Assembly (NCBI RefSeq): GCF_000685965.1
Contig: NZ_JMLE01000012.1
Coordinates: 87,175-151,174, forward strand
DNA length: 64,000 bases
DNA from: Arthrobacter sp. UNC362MFTsu5.1
GTDB taxonomy: Bacteria; Actinomycetota; Actinomycetes; Actinomycetales; Micrococcaceae
Direction of reading: 5' to 3'
Shown here: one piece after another, positions 46,681-55,466 of the stretch
Layout of the letters: each line of letters opens with the position of its first letter
Numbering within the stretch: position 1 is the stretch's first letter
The notes under the pieces: generated by a model
What the model saw: only the letters and a program-made list of their open reading frames with translations
What the model was told of the DNA's origin: nothing
Database searches by the model: none
Made by a program: the position numbers and the translations under genes

Positions 46681-47466
46681 ATGCTGGATGCCAAGACGAT
46701 CGAGGCCATCGCGGACGAACTGCTCGAGGCCGGCCGGAACCGCAAGCCGGTGCCCCGGCTGACCTCCCGCTACCCGGAGATGACGGTGGAGGATTCCTAC
46801 GCCGTGCAGCAGCTGTGGCGGAACCGCAACGAAGACGCCGGCCGGAAGCTCGTGGGCCGCAAGATCGGCCTCACGTCCAAGGCGATGCAGGCCGCCACCG
46901 GCATCACCGAACCGGACTACGGTGCCATCTTCGATGACATGGTCCTGGAAACGGGCTGCTCGGTGGAGTGGGACCGGTACACGCATCCGCGGGTGGAGGT
47001 GGAGCTGGCGTTTGTCCTGAAGGACGCGCTCAAAGGCCCGGGCTGCACGATCTTCGACGTCTTGAACGCCACCGACTACGTGGTTCCGGCCCTCGAGATC
47101 CTGGACTCCAGGATCGAAATGGAGGGCCGGACCATCGTGGACACCATCGCGGACAACGCCGCGATGGGCGCCATGGTGGTGGGCGGCCGCCCGGTCAAGC
47201 CCGACGCCGTCGACCTCCGCTGGGTCTCGGCCATCCTCTACAAGAACCAGACCGTGGAAGAGACCGGCGTGGCCGCCGGAGTCCTGGACCACCCCGCCAA
47301 CGGGGTGCACTGGCTGGCCAACAAGATAGCCGCGCACGGCGACGGGATGAAGGCCGGGGACATCATCTTGGCCGGCTCCTTCACCCGCCCGCTCTGGGTC
47401 TATAAGGGCGACACCGTGCACGCCGACTATGGACCCCTGGGAGTTGTCACATGCCGGTTCGAGTAG
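46681..47466 (+). CDS. hpaH: 2-oxo-hept-4-ene-1,7-dioate hydratase
   Basis: 261 residues, MhpD/HpaH family of the FAH superfamily. It hydrates 2-oxohepta-3-ene-1,7-dioate to 4-hydroxy-2-oxoheptanedioate. Motifs: [37 protein letters not shown] and metal Glu in LEILDSRIE. The order FAH, hpaE, hpaD, hpaH, hpaI follows the pathway. It overlaps hpaI by 16 bp. Confidence 0.92.
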   Translation: MLDAKTIEAIADELLEAGRNRKPVPRLTSRYPEMTVEDSYAVQQLWRNRNEDAGRKLVGRKIGLTSKAMQAATGITEPDYGAIFDDMVLETGCSVEWDRYTHPRVEVELAFVLKDALKGPGCTIFDVLNATDYVVPALEILDSRIEMEGRTIVDTIADNAAMGAMVVGGRPVKPDAVDLRWVSAILYKNQTVEETGVAAGVLDHPANGVHWLANKIAAHGDGMKAGDIILAGSFTRPLWVYKGDTVHADYGPLGVVTCRFE

Positions 47467-48284
47467 AGCCTGACGCCACGTTCCGGGACGCACTCCGCAA
47501 CCAAACCGGCAATGCCGGGCGTCCGCTCGCAGGAATGTGGGTCTGTTCCGGCAGCCCGCTGATCGCAGAGCTGTGCGCCGGGGCCGGGCTGGACTGGCTG
47601 CTGATTGACGCCGAGCACAGCCCCAACGGGTTGGAATCCATCCTGGCCCAGCTGCAGGCCGTCCGCGGTTACCCGGTCCAGGTCCTGGTCCGGCCTCCCG
47701 TCAACGACACTGTGGTGATCAAGCAGTACCTGGACCTCGGCGTCCAGAACCTGCTAGTGCCCATGGTGAACTCCGCCGCGGAGGCCGCAGCCGCGGTGGC
47801 GGCCACCCGGTATCCGCCGCACGGCGTCCGCGGCGTGGGCTCGGCACTGGCCAGGGCGTCCCGGTGGAACCGCATCCCGGACTATCTGGGCCGGGCATCC
47901 GAAACCATCAGCGTCACCGTCCAGATCGAGTCCGAAGCTGCCGTTGCAGCGGTGGAGGAGATCCTGGCGGTGGACGGCGTGGATGCCATCTTCCTGGGGC
48001 CCTCCGACCTCGCCGCGTCCATGGGCGTGCTGGGACAGCAGGAACACCCCGAGGTGCGCGCCGCCGTCGAACGCTGCCTTGCGGCCGCCGCAGCGGCGGG
48101 GAAGCCCGCGGGCGTCAACGCGTTCAACAAGGACACCGCCCGCAGCTACCTGGCAGCCGGTGCGTCGTTTGTGCTGGTGGGTGCCGACGTCGCGCTCCTG
48201 GCCCGCGGCTCCGAGGCACTCGCCGCCGAATTCGTCCCCAGTGTTCCGGCGCCTGAGCCCGGCGGAACCCCCGCCAGCTACTGA
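47451..48284 (+). CDS. hpaI: 4-hydroxy-2-oxoheptanedioate aldolase
   Basis: 277 residues, HpcH/HpaI family class II aldolase. It splits 4-hydroxy-2-oxoheptanedioate into pyruvate and succinate semialdehyde. Motifs: DWLLIDAEHSPN (His), VQIESEAAVAAV (metal Glu) and IFLGPSDLAASMG (metal Asp). Start ATG 47451 lies inside hpaH (16-bp overlap). The next gene consumes its succinate semialdehyde. Confidence 0.93.
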   Translation: MPVRVEPDATFRDALRNQTGNAGRPLAGMWVCSGSPLIAELCAGAGLDWLLIDAEHSPNGLESILAQLQAVRGYPVQVLVRPPVNDTVVIKQYLDLGVQNLLVPMVNSAAEAAAAVAATRYPPHGVRGVGSALARASRWNRIPDYLGRASETISVTVQIESEAAVAAVEEILAVDGVDAIFLGPSDLAASMGVLGQQEHPEVRAAVERCLAAAAAAGKPAGVNAFNKDTARSYLAAGASFVLVGADVALLARGSEALAAEFVPSVPAPEPGGTPASY

Positions 48285-48315
48285 CCCTTTCCCACACACT
48301 TTCCTGAGGAGCCCC

Positions 48316-49809
48316 ATGACCATTTCCCCTGCCATCTCGCCCGAGCGGGAAGCCGCACTCCTCGCTTCCGTCCCCACCGGGCTGCTGATCGGCGGCCAGT
48401 GGACGGAGGCGTCCGACGGCGGCACGTTTGACGTGCACGATCCCGCCACCGGGGAGGTACTCGCCACCCTGGCGTCCGCCACCAGCGCCGACGCGCTGGC
48501 CGCGCTCGACGCCGCCGACAAGGTGCAGGCTTCCTGGGCGCGCACGGCACCGCGGGAACGCGCCGAGATCCTGCGCCGCGCCTTTGACCTGGTGACCGAA
48601 CGCGCCGAGGACTTTGCCCTGCTGATGACCCTGGAAATGGGCAAGCCCCTGGCCGAAGCCCGCGGCGAAGTCACCGACGGGGCCGAGTTCCTGCGCTGGT
48701 TCTCCGAAGAGACGGTCCGGGATTACGGCCGCTACCTCGCCACACCCGAGGGCAAGAACAAGATCCTGGTCCAGAAGAAGCCGGTGGGTCCATGCCTGCT
48801 GATCACGCCGTGGAACTTCCCGCTCGCCATGGCCACCCGCAAGGTTGCCCCGGCCGTCGCCGCCGGCTGCACCATGGTCCTCAAGCCGGCCAAGCTCACC
48901 CCGCTGACCGCCCAGTACTTCGCGCAGACCATGCTCGACGCCGGCCTGCCCGCCGGAGTCCTGAACGTGGTGGCCTCCTCCAGCGCCTCGGGCATTTCCG
49001 GCCCGCTGCTCGCCGACCCAAGGCTCCGCAAGGTCTCCTTCACCGGCTCCACCCCGGTCGGCAAGCGCCTCATGGCCGACGCCGCGCAGAACGTGCTGCG
49101 GACCTCCATGGAACTGGGCGGGAACGCCCCGTTCATCGTGTTCGGGGACGCCGACCTGGACAAGGCCGTCGAAGGTGCCATGGCCGCGAAGATGCGGAAC
49201 ATGGGCGAAGCCTGCACCGCGGCGAACCGGTTCCTCGTCCACGAATCCGTCGCCGCCGAGTTCACGGAAAGGTTCGCCGCCGCCATGGGCGCACTCACCA
49301 CCGGCCGCGGCACCGAACCGGCCACCCAGGTGGGTCCGCTCATCGACGCCGGCGCCCGCGACGACGTGCACGCCCTGGTGGCCGCCGCCGTCGACGCCGG
49401 AGCAGTTGCCGTCACCGGCGGTTCCCCGGCAGAGGGCGCCGGGTACTTCTACCCGCCCACCGTCCTGGCGAACGTGGCGAACGACGCCGCGATCCTGCGC
49501 CAGGAAATCTTCGGCCCCGTCGCCCCGGTGACCACCTTCAGCACGGAGGAGGACGCCATCCGGCTCGCCAACGCCAGCGAATACGGCCTGGCCTCCTACC
49601 TCTACAGCCGCGACTTCAACAAGCTCCTGCGCGTGGTCGAACAGATCGAATTCGGCATGGTGGGCTTCAACGCCGGCGTCATCTCCAACGCCGCCGCCCC
49701 GTTCGGCGGCGTCAAACACTCCGGGCTCGGCCGCGAAGGCGGCTCCGAGGGCATCGCCGAGTACACCACCACCCAGTACATCGGCATCGCCGACCCCCAC
49801 GCGAACTGA
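48316..49809 (+). CDS. gabD: NAD(P)-dependent succinate-semialdehyde dehydrogenase
   Basis: 497 residues of the ALDH family. Conserved PWNFPLAMATRK, ELGGNAPFIV and EACTAANR (catalytic Cys) match GabD. It oxidises the succinate semialdehyde made by HpaI to succinate, closing the pathway. The reading frame is open far upstream, but ATG 48316 with GAGGAGC before it is the proper start. Followed by a GC hairpin. Confidence 0.93.
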   Translation: MTISPAISPEREAALLASVPTGLLIGGQWTEASDGGTFDVHDPATGEVLATLASATSADALAALDAADKVQASWARTAPRERAEILRRAFDLVTERAEDFALLMTLEMGKPLAEARGEVTDGAEFLRWFSEETVRDYGRYLATPEGKNKILVQKKPVGPCLLITPWNFPLAMATRKVAPAVAAGCTMVLKPAKLTPLTAQYFAQTMLDAGLPAGVLNVVASSSASGISGPLLADPRLRKVSFTGSTPVGKRLMADAAQNVLRTSMELGGNAPFIVFGDADLDKAVEGAMAAKMRNMGEACTAANRFLVHESVAAEFTERFAAAMGALTTGRGTEPATQVGPLIDAGARDDVHALVAAAVDAGAVAVTGGSPAEGAGYFYPPTVLANVANDAAILRQEIFGPVAPVTTFSTEEDAIRLANASEYGLASYLYSRDFNKLLRVVEQIEFGMVGFNAGVISNAAAPFGGVKHSGLGREGGSEGIAEYTTTQYIGIADPHAN

Positions 49810-49813
49810 CGGA

Positions 49814-49842
49814 CCGCCCGCCGGACTCTGGCTGGCGGGCGG
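49814..49842. terminator. hairpin after the hpa operon
   Basis: 9-bp GC stem (49814-49822 with 49834-49842), 11-nt loop and no T run. It may weakly end the hpa/gabD transcript; without U residues its strength is doubtful. Confidence 0.45.
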
Positions 49843-49891
49843 CCGCCCGGCGTATTCTGGACACACGTCTCTCGCGTGATAGCTGGACAAA

Positions 49892-52072
49892 ATGGCGCCG
49901 AAGAAGCGATTGGGTTCACGTCTGGCCGCGGCCTTGGGAAGGCTCGTCGGATTCTTTGCCGTGAGCGCCATCTGCGGAGTGCTGGCCGCCAGCCTGGTGG
50001 TTCCGAGCGTGGCGGCCGCCGGGGTGACGGTCAGCAGTTCGATTACATTCTTCAACAGCCTGCCCGGCGACCTCACGGTCAACGTTCCGTCGCAGGCCAC
50101 CAAGATGGTCACGGCGGACGGCCAGCCGATCGCCACGTTCTACGCGGAAAACCGGGTGCGGGTCGCCCTGGACCAGATGTCCCCGTTCATCAAGGACGCG
50201 ATCATCGCGATCGAGGACAGCCGCTTCTACGACCATGCCGGCATCGACCCCCAGGGCATCCTGCGTGCACTGACGTACAACCTCACCCAGGGCGGCCGGC
50301 AGGGTGCGTCCACGCTGACCCAGCAGTACGTCACCAACGTCATCAATGAGTCGTACCTTTCCGCGGACCAAAGCGAGCAGGTGATCCTTAGCGGCCAGAA
50401 GAGCGTTGGCGACAAGCTTCGGGAGATGAAGCTTGCCATCGAGCTGGAAAAGAAATACACAAAGGACCAGATCCTCGAGGGCTACCTGAACATTGTGTTC
50501 TTCAACCGTGACGCCTACGGCATCGAGGCCGCGGCACGGCACTTCTTCAGCACGTCCGCCAAGGAGCTCACCCTGCCGCAGGCCGCGCTGCTGGCCGGGC
50601 TGGTGAACAGCCCCAGCTTCTATGACCCCGCCGTTCACCCTGAGAACTCGCTGCAACGCCGCAACCAGGTCCTGGGCAACATGCTGGAACAGAGGAAGAT
50701 CACCCAGGCTGAACACGACGCCGCCGTGGCCACCGGCGTGGACCTGAAGATCACCCCGGGCAGGCAGGGCTGCGCCGCCGCCGTCATCGCACCGTACTTC
50801 TGCGACTACGTGTCCCATCTGATCCTCAACAACCCGGCCTACGGTGTGGAACTCAAAGACCGGGAGAGGCTGCTGTACCGCGGCGGCCTGACCATCGTCA
50901 CCACCCTGGACAGCAGGCTGCAGGCCGCCGCCCAGGCCCAGGTGGATGCCACCGCGGGAGCCAACCCGGACACCTGGGGTGCAGCCTTGGTGACCATCCA
51001 GCCCGGATCGGGCCGGATCCTGGCCATGGCCCAGAACACCGTATTCCTTCCGGCGGACGGGAAATTCGACACCCAGCTGAACTTCAACGTCGATTCCATG
51101 GATGCCAACGGCAATGACCTGAACGGGGCCGGCGGATTCCAGCCCGGATCCACCATGAAGCCGTTCACGTTCGCGGAGTGGCTGAATGAGGGAAAACCCC
51201 TGAACGCGATGATCGATGCGTCCCGGCGGACCTACCCGCTGAACTTTCCGTGGCGGTCCAGCTGCGGCAAGGTGCTCGGCGCCTACAGCACGGCTGAAAA
51301 GAACGCCGGGCTGGGGGCTGAAGACGACCTTCAAAACAACGACCTCGGATACTACCGGCCCATGCCCATCAACTACGGCCTGTACAACTCCATCAACACG
51401 GCAACCTTCGCCGCCGCCACGCAGCTGGATTTCTGCGGAATCCAGAAGATGGTGGATGCGGTGGGGATCCACAGCGGCCTGGACGGAGCCCAGGTGAACA
51501 TGCATCAGCTGGGCAATCTGCTGGGCGCCATCGGGGTGGCTCCCCTGCACCTGGCGAACGCCTTTGCCACGTTCTCCAATGACGGCCGGTACTGCACTCC
51601 CATCGGCGTCGCGGACGTCAGCGACACCGCAGGGCGGCATTATCCGGCCGAGGCCACGCAGTGCCGCGCCGCCGTCAAGCCCGAGGTGGCCCGCGGGGTC
51701 AACGCCGTGCTGCAGGACGTCCTGAAGATGGGATCCGGGGTCTACATCAACCCGAAGGTCCAGAGCCGGGTTCCGGTAGCGGCGAAGACGGGAACGTCCA
51801 ACAACAACGGCGCCACCTGGGTGGTGGGCTACACCTCGGGCCTGGCCACGGCGTCGTTCTTCGGCGACACCCTGCAGGGCCAAAAGAGGGCCGGCCAGAA
51901 CATCACCATCAACGGCAACTTCTACAAGGCCATTGACGGCTACATGCTTGCCGGGCCGCAGTGGGCCAACTACATGATGGAGGTTGCCGGGCTGTACCCG
52001 GCAGATCCCTTCCCGGCCCCGCCGCCGTCCATGTACGTCCCGCAGCGGCCGACGCCGGCGCCCTTCCGCTAG
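49892..52072 (+). CDS. class A penicillin-binding protein (glycosyltransferase-transpeptidase)
   Basis: 726 residues. Short cytosolic basic tail, one membrane anchor (about 20-42), GT51 domain (about 75-250; catalytic Glu108 in AIEDSRFYDH) and a transpeptidase domain (about 330-690) with Ser420 (STMK), Ser500-Ile-Asn502 and Lys632-Thr-Gly. It polymerises and crosslinks peptidoglycan on the outside of the membrane. A Pro-rich C-terminus ends it. Shorter than E. coli PBP1a, as in many Gram-positive relatives. No operon partner. Confidence 0.95.
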   Translation: MAPKKRLGSRLAAALGRLVGFFAVSAICGVLAASLVVPSVAAAGVTVSSSITFFNSLPGDLTVNVPSQATKMVTADGQPIATFYAENRVRVALDQMSPFIKDAIIAIEDSRFYDHAGIDPQGILRALTYNLTQGGRQGASTLTQQYVTNVINESYLSADQSEQVILSGQKSVGDKLREMKLAIELEKKYTKDQILEGYLNIVFFNRDAYGIEAAARHFFSTSAKELTLPQAALLAGLVNSPSFYDPAVHPENSLQRRNQVLGNMLEQRKITQAEHDAAVATGVDLKITPGRQGCAAAVIAPYFCDYVSHLILNNPAYGVELKDRERLLYRGGLTIVTTLDSRLQAAAQAQVDATAGANPDTWGAALVTIQPGSGRILAMAQNTVFLPADGKFDTQLNFNVDSMDANGNDLNGAGGFQPGSTMKPFTFAEWLNEGKPLNAMIDASRRTYPLNFPWRSSCGKVLGAYSTAEKNAGLGAEDDLQNNDLGYYRPMPINYGLYNSINTATFAAATQLDFCGIQKMVDAVGIHSGLDGAQVNMHQLGNLLGAIGVAPLHLANAFATFSNDGRYCTPIGVADVSDTAGRHYPAEATQCRAAVKPEVARGVNAVLQDVLKMGSGVYINPKVQSRVPVAAKTGTSNNNGATWVVGYTSGLATASFFGDTLQGQKRAGQNITINGNFYKAIDGYMLAGPQWANYMMEVAGLYPADPFPAPPPSMYVPQRPTPAPFR

Positions 52073-52253
52073 CACGCAGCCGGCGGGCCAGCCACCTGGC
52101 TGGCCGCATGGCCGGCCGCTCCGCCTGCGGTGAGCCGCCCGTCATCTTGCCGAAACGCAACCTGTAGCCGCCCTCCCGTCACGCCGTCGAAGCGCCCCAG
52201 TTAACATGCCCGAAACAAGACGGTCATGTGATCTTCACGCTGGCCCCGTTCCT

Positions 52254-52291
52254 GTAACTTACCCGCAACCTAGCGCCCCATTATCGGAAAC
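52254..52291. promoter_or_regulatory. phased GlnR-type box upstream of second ammonium transporter gene
   Basis: Five-base half-sites with 6-nt gaps: GTAAC, GCAAC, CCCCA, GAAAC at 52254, 52265, 52276 and 52287. Three of four match the GlnR pattern gTnAC-n6-GaAAC, with the 11-bp phase kept. Confidence 0.6.
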
Positions 52292-52357
52292 ACGAAGGGG
52301 GAAACATTGAGCGGGGGCGTGGCCCGGAATCACTCGAGGTCCCGTACGGAAGACTTG

Positions 52358-53704
52358 ATGAGAAGGGACACGCAGGTGCAAATCTCTGCGGAAAACGTCT
52401 GGCTGATGCTGTCGTCGGCCATGGTGCTGTTCATGACCCCCGGCCTCGGCCTGTTCTACGGCGGCATGACCCGTGCCAAGGCGGCGCTCAACATGATCAT
52501 GATGAGCTTCATCTCGGCTGGCATCGTCGGTGTTGTGTGGGTCCTGTGGGGCTACTCCATGACCACCGGCGACGGCATCCTCGGCCTGTTCGGCAACCCC
52601 TTCGCCAACTTTGGCCTGCAGAACCTGATGGGCTCGCCGGACCTCATGAAGGCGGCCTTCAGCGCCACCTTCGCCATCATCACCGTGGCCCTCATCAGCG
52701 GCGCCATCGCGGACCGCGCCAAGTTCAGCGCCTGGGCGCTCTTCGTGCCCATCTGGATCACCCTGGTTTACTGCCCGCTGGCCTACATGATCTGGGGCGG
52801 CGGCCTCATGAGCGCCGGCGGCGCCATCACCGCCATCTTCGGCCAGGTGATCGACTTTGCCGGCGGCGCCGTCGTCGAGGTCAGCTCCGGAACCGCCGCC
52901 TTCGTCCTCGCATTGATCGTGGGAAAGCGCCAGGGATTCGCCAAGGACCCCAACCACCGGCCGCACAACATCCCGTTCATCATGCTCGGTGCCGCCATCC
53001 TCTGGTTCGGCTGGTTCGGCTTCAACGGCGGTGCCGCCACCACTGCCGAGCAGGCCGGCCTCATCTGGGTCAACACCCTGGTGGCACCGGCCGCGGCCAT
53101 GCTGAGCTGGCTGGTCACCGAAAAGATCCGCCACGGGCACCCCACCTCCCTCGGCGCCGCTTCAGGTGTAGTTGCCGGCCTGGTGGCCATCACCCCCTCC
53201 TGCGCCAACATCACCCCCCTCGCAGCCCTGGGCCTGGGCCTCGTGGCCGGCGCGGCCTGCGCGGTCTTCGTCGACCAGAAATACCGGTTCGGCTTTGACG
53301 ATTCGCTGGACGTCGTGGGTGTCCACTTCGGAGCCGGCGTCATCGGCACGCTCTCCCTTGGCTTCATCGCCCTGCCGGTGGACGGTGTGGGCGGCGGCCT
53401 CCTGTACGGCGGCGGTGCACAGCAGCTCGTGGCCCAGCTCGTCGCCGTCCTCGTCACCATCGCCTTGTCCGGCCTGGGCACGTTGGTCATCGGCCGCGCT
53501 ATCCACAGGACCGTCGGTTTCCGGGTCAGCGAGGAAGCCGAAAACGCGGGCGTGGACCTCTCCGAGCATGCCGAGACGGCCTACGCATTCGGCGAACTGT
53601 CGCGCAGCCGGTTCAACCCTTTCCATCACGCACTGCCCGCTCCGGCAACAACCAACGCTCCGGCAACTGCCCAGGCACAGGAAAAGCAAGACAGCCTGGT
53701 GTAG
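52358..53704 (+). CDS. amt: ammonium transporter, AmtB family (second copy)
   Basis: 448 residues with 11 membrane segments; Amt motifs GLGLFYGGMTR, FAGGAVVEVSSGTAAFVLAL, WFGFNGGAAT and DDSLDVVGVHFGAGVIG. The start is uncertain: ATG 52358 leaves room for a promoter after the GlnR-like box, while TTG 52307 has a good ribosome site but would put the box within the leader. A His/Pro-rich tail of about 30 residues follows the last helix. GlnR control fits its role in nitrogen uptake. Confidence 0.9.
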   Translation: MRRDTQVQISAENVWLMLSSAMVLFMTPGLGLFYGGMTRAKAALNMIMMSFISAGIVGVVWVLWGYSMTTGDGILGLFGNPFANFGLQNLMGSPDLMKAAFSATFAIITVALISGAIADRAKFSAWALFVPIWITLVYCPLAYMIWGGGLMSAGGAITAIFGQVIDFAGGAVVEVSSGTAAFVLALIVGKRQGFAKDPNHRPHNIPFIMLGAAILWFGWFGFNGGAATTAEQAGLIWVNTLVAPAAAMLSWLVTEKIRHGHPTSLGAASGVVAGLVAITPSCANITPLAALGLGLVAGAACAVFVDQKYRFGFDDSLDVVGVHFGAGVIGTLSLGFIALPVDGVGGGLLYGGGAQQLVAQLVAVLVTIALSGLGTLVIGRAIHRTVGFRVSEEAENAGVDLSEHAETAYAFGELSRSRFNPFHHALPAPATTNAPATAQAQEKQDSLV

Positions 53705-53720
53705 CCGCCTTGCTGTTGGC

Positions 53721-53757
53721 AGGTGAGCCTATGAGAGGTGAGCCCGTGGGAGGTGAG
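53721..53757. repeat. 15-bp tandem repeat, 2.5 copies
   Basis: AGGTGAG recurs at 53721, 53736 and 53751 within similar 15-mers. It lies 17 bp after the amt stop, in a gap of about 288 bp (53705-53992) before the next gene; the rest of the gap is unremarkable, except a possible TTTTTG-17-TACCGT promoter near 53914-53942. Confidence 0.6.
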
Positions 53758-53992
53758 GGGCCGGCGGCGGTCTTTGGGAAGGCCCCCCGGACGTGCCGGG
53801 AGTCGTGCCGTCGGCCCTACGTCCATCATAAGAAGCGGCGCGTTGCCGGACCATAGGCCGTAATGCCCTAACCAGTCGCAGGAACCCGGCAATTAGGTCA
53901 CACGTTTGGGTCTTTTTGATCCGGCCGGGCAGGCTTACCGTGGGTCACAGGGAGCAGCCCGCCCGGGCAGCCGAACCACGGAGGATCTTCCT

Positions 53993-54277
53993 ATGACAAC
54001 GCACGTCGCAGACTGCAGTGTTTCCAACTGTTCCTTCAACGACCACTCGAATTGCAGTGCCGCCGCCATCACCGTCGGCGGGACCCAGGACCATGCATCC
54101 TGCGCTACCTTCATCGACACCGGCATGCACGGCGGACTGCCCAAGGTCCTGGCCGACGTCGGAGCCTGCCAGCGCTCCGAATGCGTCCACAACGACCACC
54201 TGATGTGCAAGGCCCCGGAGGTCCATGTGGGTCCGGGCGCAGACAATGCGGACTGCCTGACGTACTCGCACGCGTAG
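53993..54277 (+). CDS. DUF1540 protein with two tandem modules
   Basis: 94 residues with two DUF1540-like modules: VADCSVSNCSFNDHSNCSAAAITV...CATF and VGACQRSECVHNDHLMCKAPEVHV...CLTY. Each has four cysteines in the same spacing, which suggests one metal site or two disulfides per module. Function unknown; DUF1540 is common in Gram-positive bacteria. ATG 53993 has GAGGAT upstream. It is a single gene with its own terminator at 54329. Confidence 0.82.
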   Translation: MTTHVADCSVSNCSFNDHSNCSAAAITVGGTQDHASCATFIDTGMHGGLPKVLADVGACQRSECVHNDHLMCKAPEVHVGPGADNADCLTYSHA

Positions 54278-54328
54278 CGGGGCGGGGACTCCCCCGGCAT
54301 AGGGACCAAACAGCAGCAACTGAAAGCA

Positions 54329-54362
54329 GAGGACGACGGCGGGACTTCCCGCCGTCGTCCTC
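54329..54362. terminator. intrinsic terminator, 15-bp stem, GACGGCGG-core type
   Basis: Perfect stem 54329-54343 with 54348-54362 and an ACTT loop, followed by TTGCG. It separates the DUF1540 gene from the convergent gene that ends at 54418. Confidence 0.85.
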
Positions 54363-54417
54363 TTGCGTTAGTGGCTGCCTGCAGTCAGCCGCGGCGGACG
54401 CCGGGTGTCAGCCGCCG

Positions 54418-54795
54418 TCAGTCATCGCTGGACGGCGGTTCCGGTTCGGGCTCTTCCAGCCAGTTCACAACGCTGCTGCCGCCGTGCGCCCGGTTAAGCG
54501 TCTCCTGCAGGGCATCGGCTTCCTGCGCCGCAAGGTCCAGTTCGGACACGGCGATCATCACGCCGCGGGCGCTTTCGTTGTGCGGGCGGGAGTAATGCGT
54601 TCCCGCGGCCGCCGCCCTGTGCCATGCGGCCAGTTCCCGGATGGCCTGCGCGATGGAGCCCTGCGTTTCAGTGAGGCTGCGGAGGATTTCGTGGCTGTCC
54701 GATGGCGCGTCCAGGTTCCGGGTGGCACGGGCCAGATAGCGGGCCGCCTCCTGCATCTGCTGCGCCGCGCGCCGTGGTCCGTTTGTCTCTGACAC
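54418..54795 (-). CDS. hypothetical protein, 125 aa
   Basis: Not recognised. The product is almost wholly helical and probably forms a coiled-coil bundle (AAQQMQEAARYLARATRNLD, VSELDLAAQEADALQETLNRA), with an acidic, Pro-rich C-terminus (EPEPEPPSSDD). It is cytosolic. GTG start with GGAG 7 nt before. It is a lone gene divergent from the small ORF at 54971. Confidence 0.65.
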   Translation of the reverse strand: MSETNGPRRAAQQMQEAARYLARATRNLDAPSDSHEILRSLTETQGSIAQAIRELAAWHRAAAAGTHYSRPHNESARGVMIAVSELDLAAQEADALQETLNRAHGGSSVVNWLEEPEPEPPSSDD

Positions 54796-54877
54796 CGTCC
54801 TGCTCCTTCGCCTGGGCCGTCATCCGATGGACCCATTGTCCCCCACTCCGTCAGCCCCGGCAGGGCCGGAATGGTTC

Positions 54878-54907
54878 TTGACAGCGCTGCGGCTCCGGGC
54901 GCTAGAT
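54878..54907 (+). promoter_or_regulatory. sigma-A type promoter
   Basis: TTGACA (54878-54883), an 18-bp spacer and CTAGAT (54902-54907), 60 bp before ATG 54971. An 8-bp inverted repeat (CCCCCACT 54840, AGTGGGGG 54915) brackets it. Confidence 0.65.
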
Positions 54908-54970
54908 GATCAGTAGTGGGGGTCCCACGTCACCGCAGAAACCACAGCAACCGCAGCAAAAGGAGCGGAC

Positions 54971-55135
54971 ATGAGCGAGAATCCAAAGACGTCGGAGCGT
55001 GTCCACAGCGAGGCTCCGGCCGAAGGCGACGTGAACGCGGATCCGCGGGACATCCGGGCCCATTCGCAGGACCCCGCCGAAGGAGCCGACATCACAGTCG
55101 CCGACCTTGCAGACGGGGCAGCCGCCGAAAGCTGA
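54971..55135 (+). CDS. small acidic hypothetical protein, 54 aa
   Basis: ATG 54971 has AGGAG 5 nt upstream and a good promoter 60 bp before. The product is rich in E, A and D (for example VNADPRDIRAHSQDPAEG) and probably disordered. Its stop codon is directly followed by the GTG of the DUF6221-like gene, so the two are coupled. No family is recognised; too short for automated callers in some settings. Confidence 0.55.
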   Translation: MSENPKTSERVHSEAPAEGDVNADPRDIRAHSQDPAEGADITVADLADGAAAES

Positions 55136-55456
55136 GTGGTTGTGGACATTGTCGAGTTCCTGTCCGAGCGCATCAGGGAAGACGAGGCAGCGGCCCGGAA
55201 AATCCTCAGTGACCGCACGGTCTCCGAATCAGGGCGATGGTACGAACACCGCCTGCTGCTGGAGTGCGAGGCGAAGAAGAGGGTCATCCGGATCGTCGAA
55301 TCTGCCCGGCAAACGGCGCTTGCAACCATGGTCAGCGACCCCTTCGAGGAGGAGTCCCGCTGGATCCCCGAAGCCATCGAGTGGACCACCCGATCGCTGA
55401 AGGCGCTGGCGCTGCCCTATGCCGATCACCCGGACTTCGAGGAGGAGTGGCTCTAG
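55136..55456 (+). CDS. DUF6221-family protein
   Basis: 106 residues matching the pattern of DUF6221: an N-terminal helix (VDIVEFLSERIREDEAAAR), a middle RLLLECEAKKRVIRIVE and the conserved end LKALALPYADHPDFEEEW. Found mainly in actinobacteria and their phages and plasmids; function unknown. Start GTG 55136 (or 55142) immediately after the previous stop. No phage neighbours are present. Confidence 0.8.
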   Translation: MVVDIVEFLSERIREDEAAARKILSDRTVSESGRWYEHRLLLECEAKKRVIRIVESARQTALATMVSDPFEEESRWIPEAIEWTTRSLKALALPYADHPDFEEEWL

Positions 55457-55466
55457 GCCCGTGCAG

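Noticed and set aside
48124..50136. 670-codon minus-strand reading frame
   Set aside because: It is antisense to hpaI, gabD and the penicillin-binding protein gene, all well supported; a third-position GC artefact.
49916..52075. 719-codon minus-strand reading frame
   Set aside because: Mirror of the penicillin-binding protein gene; no plausible protein features.
52307..52357. TTG 52307 as the start of the second ammonium transporter gene
   Set aside because: Has a good AAGGGGG site, but the GlnR-like box ends 15 bp before it and family N-termini fit the later start; kept as an alternative.
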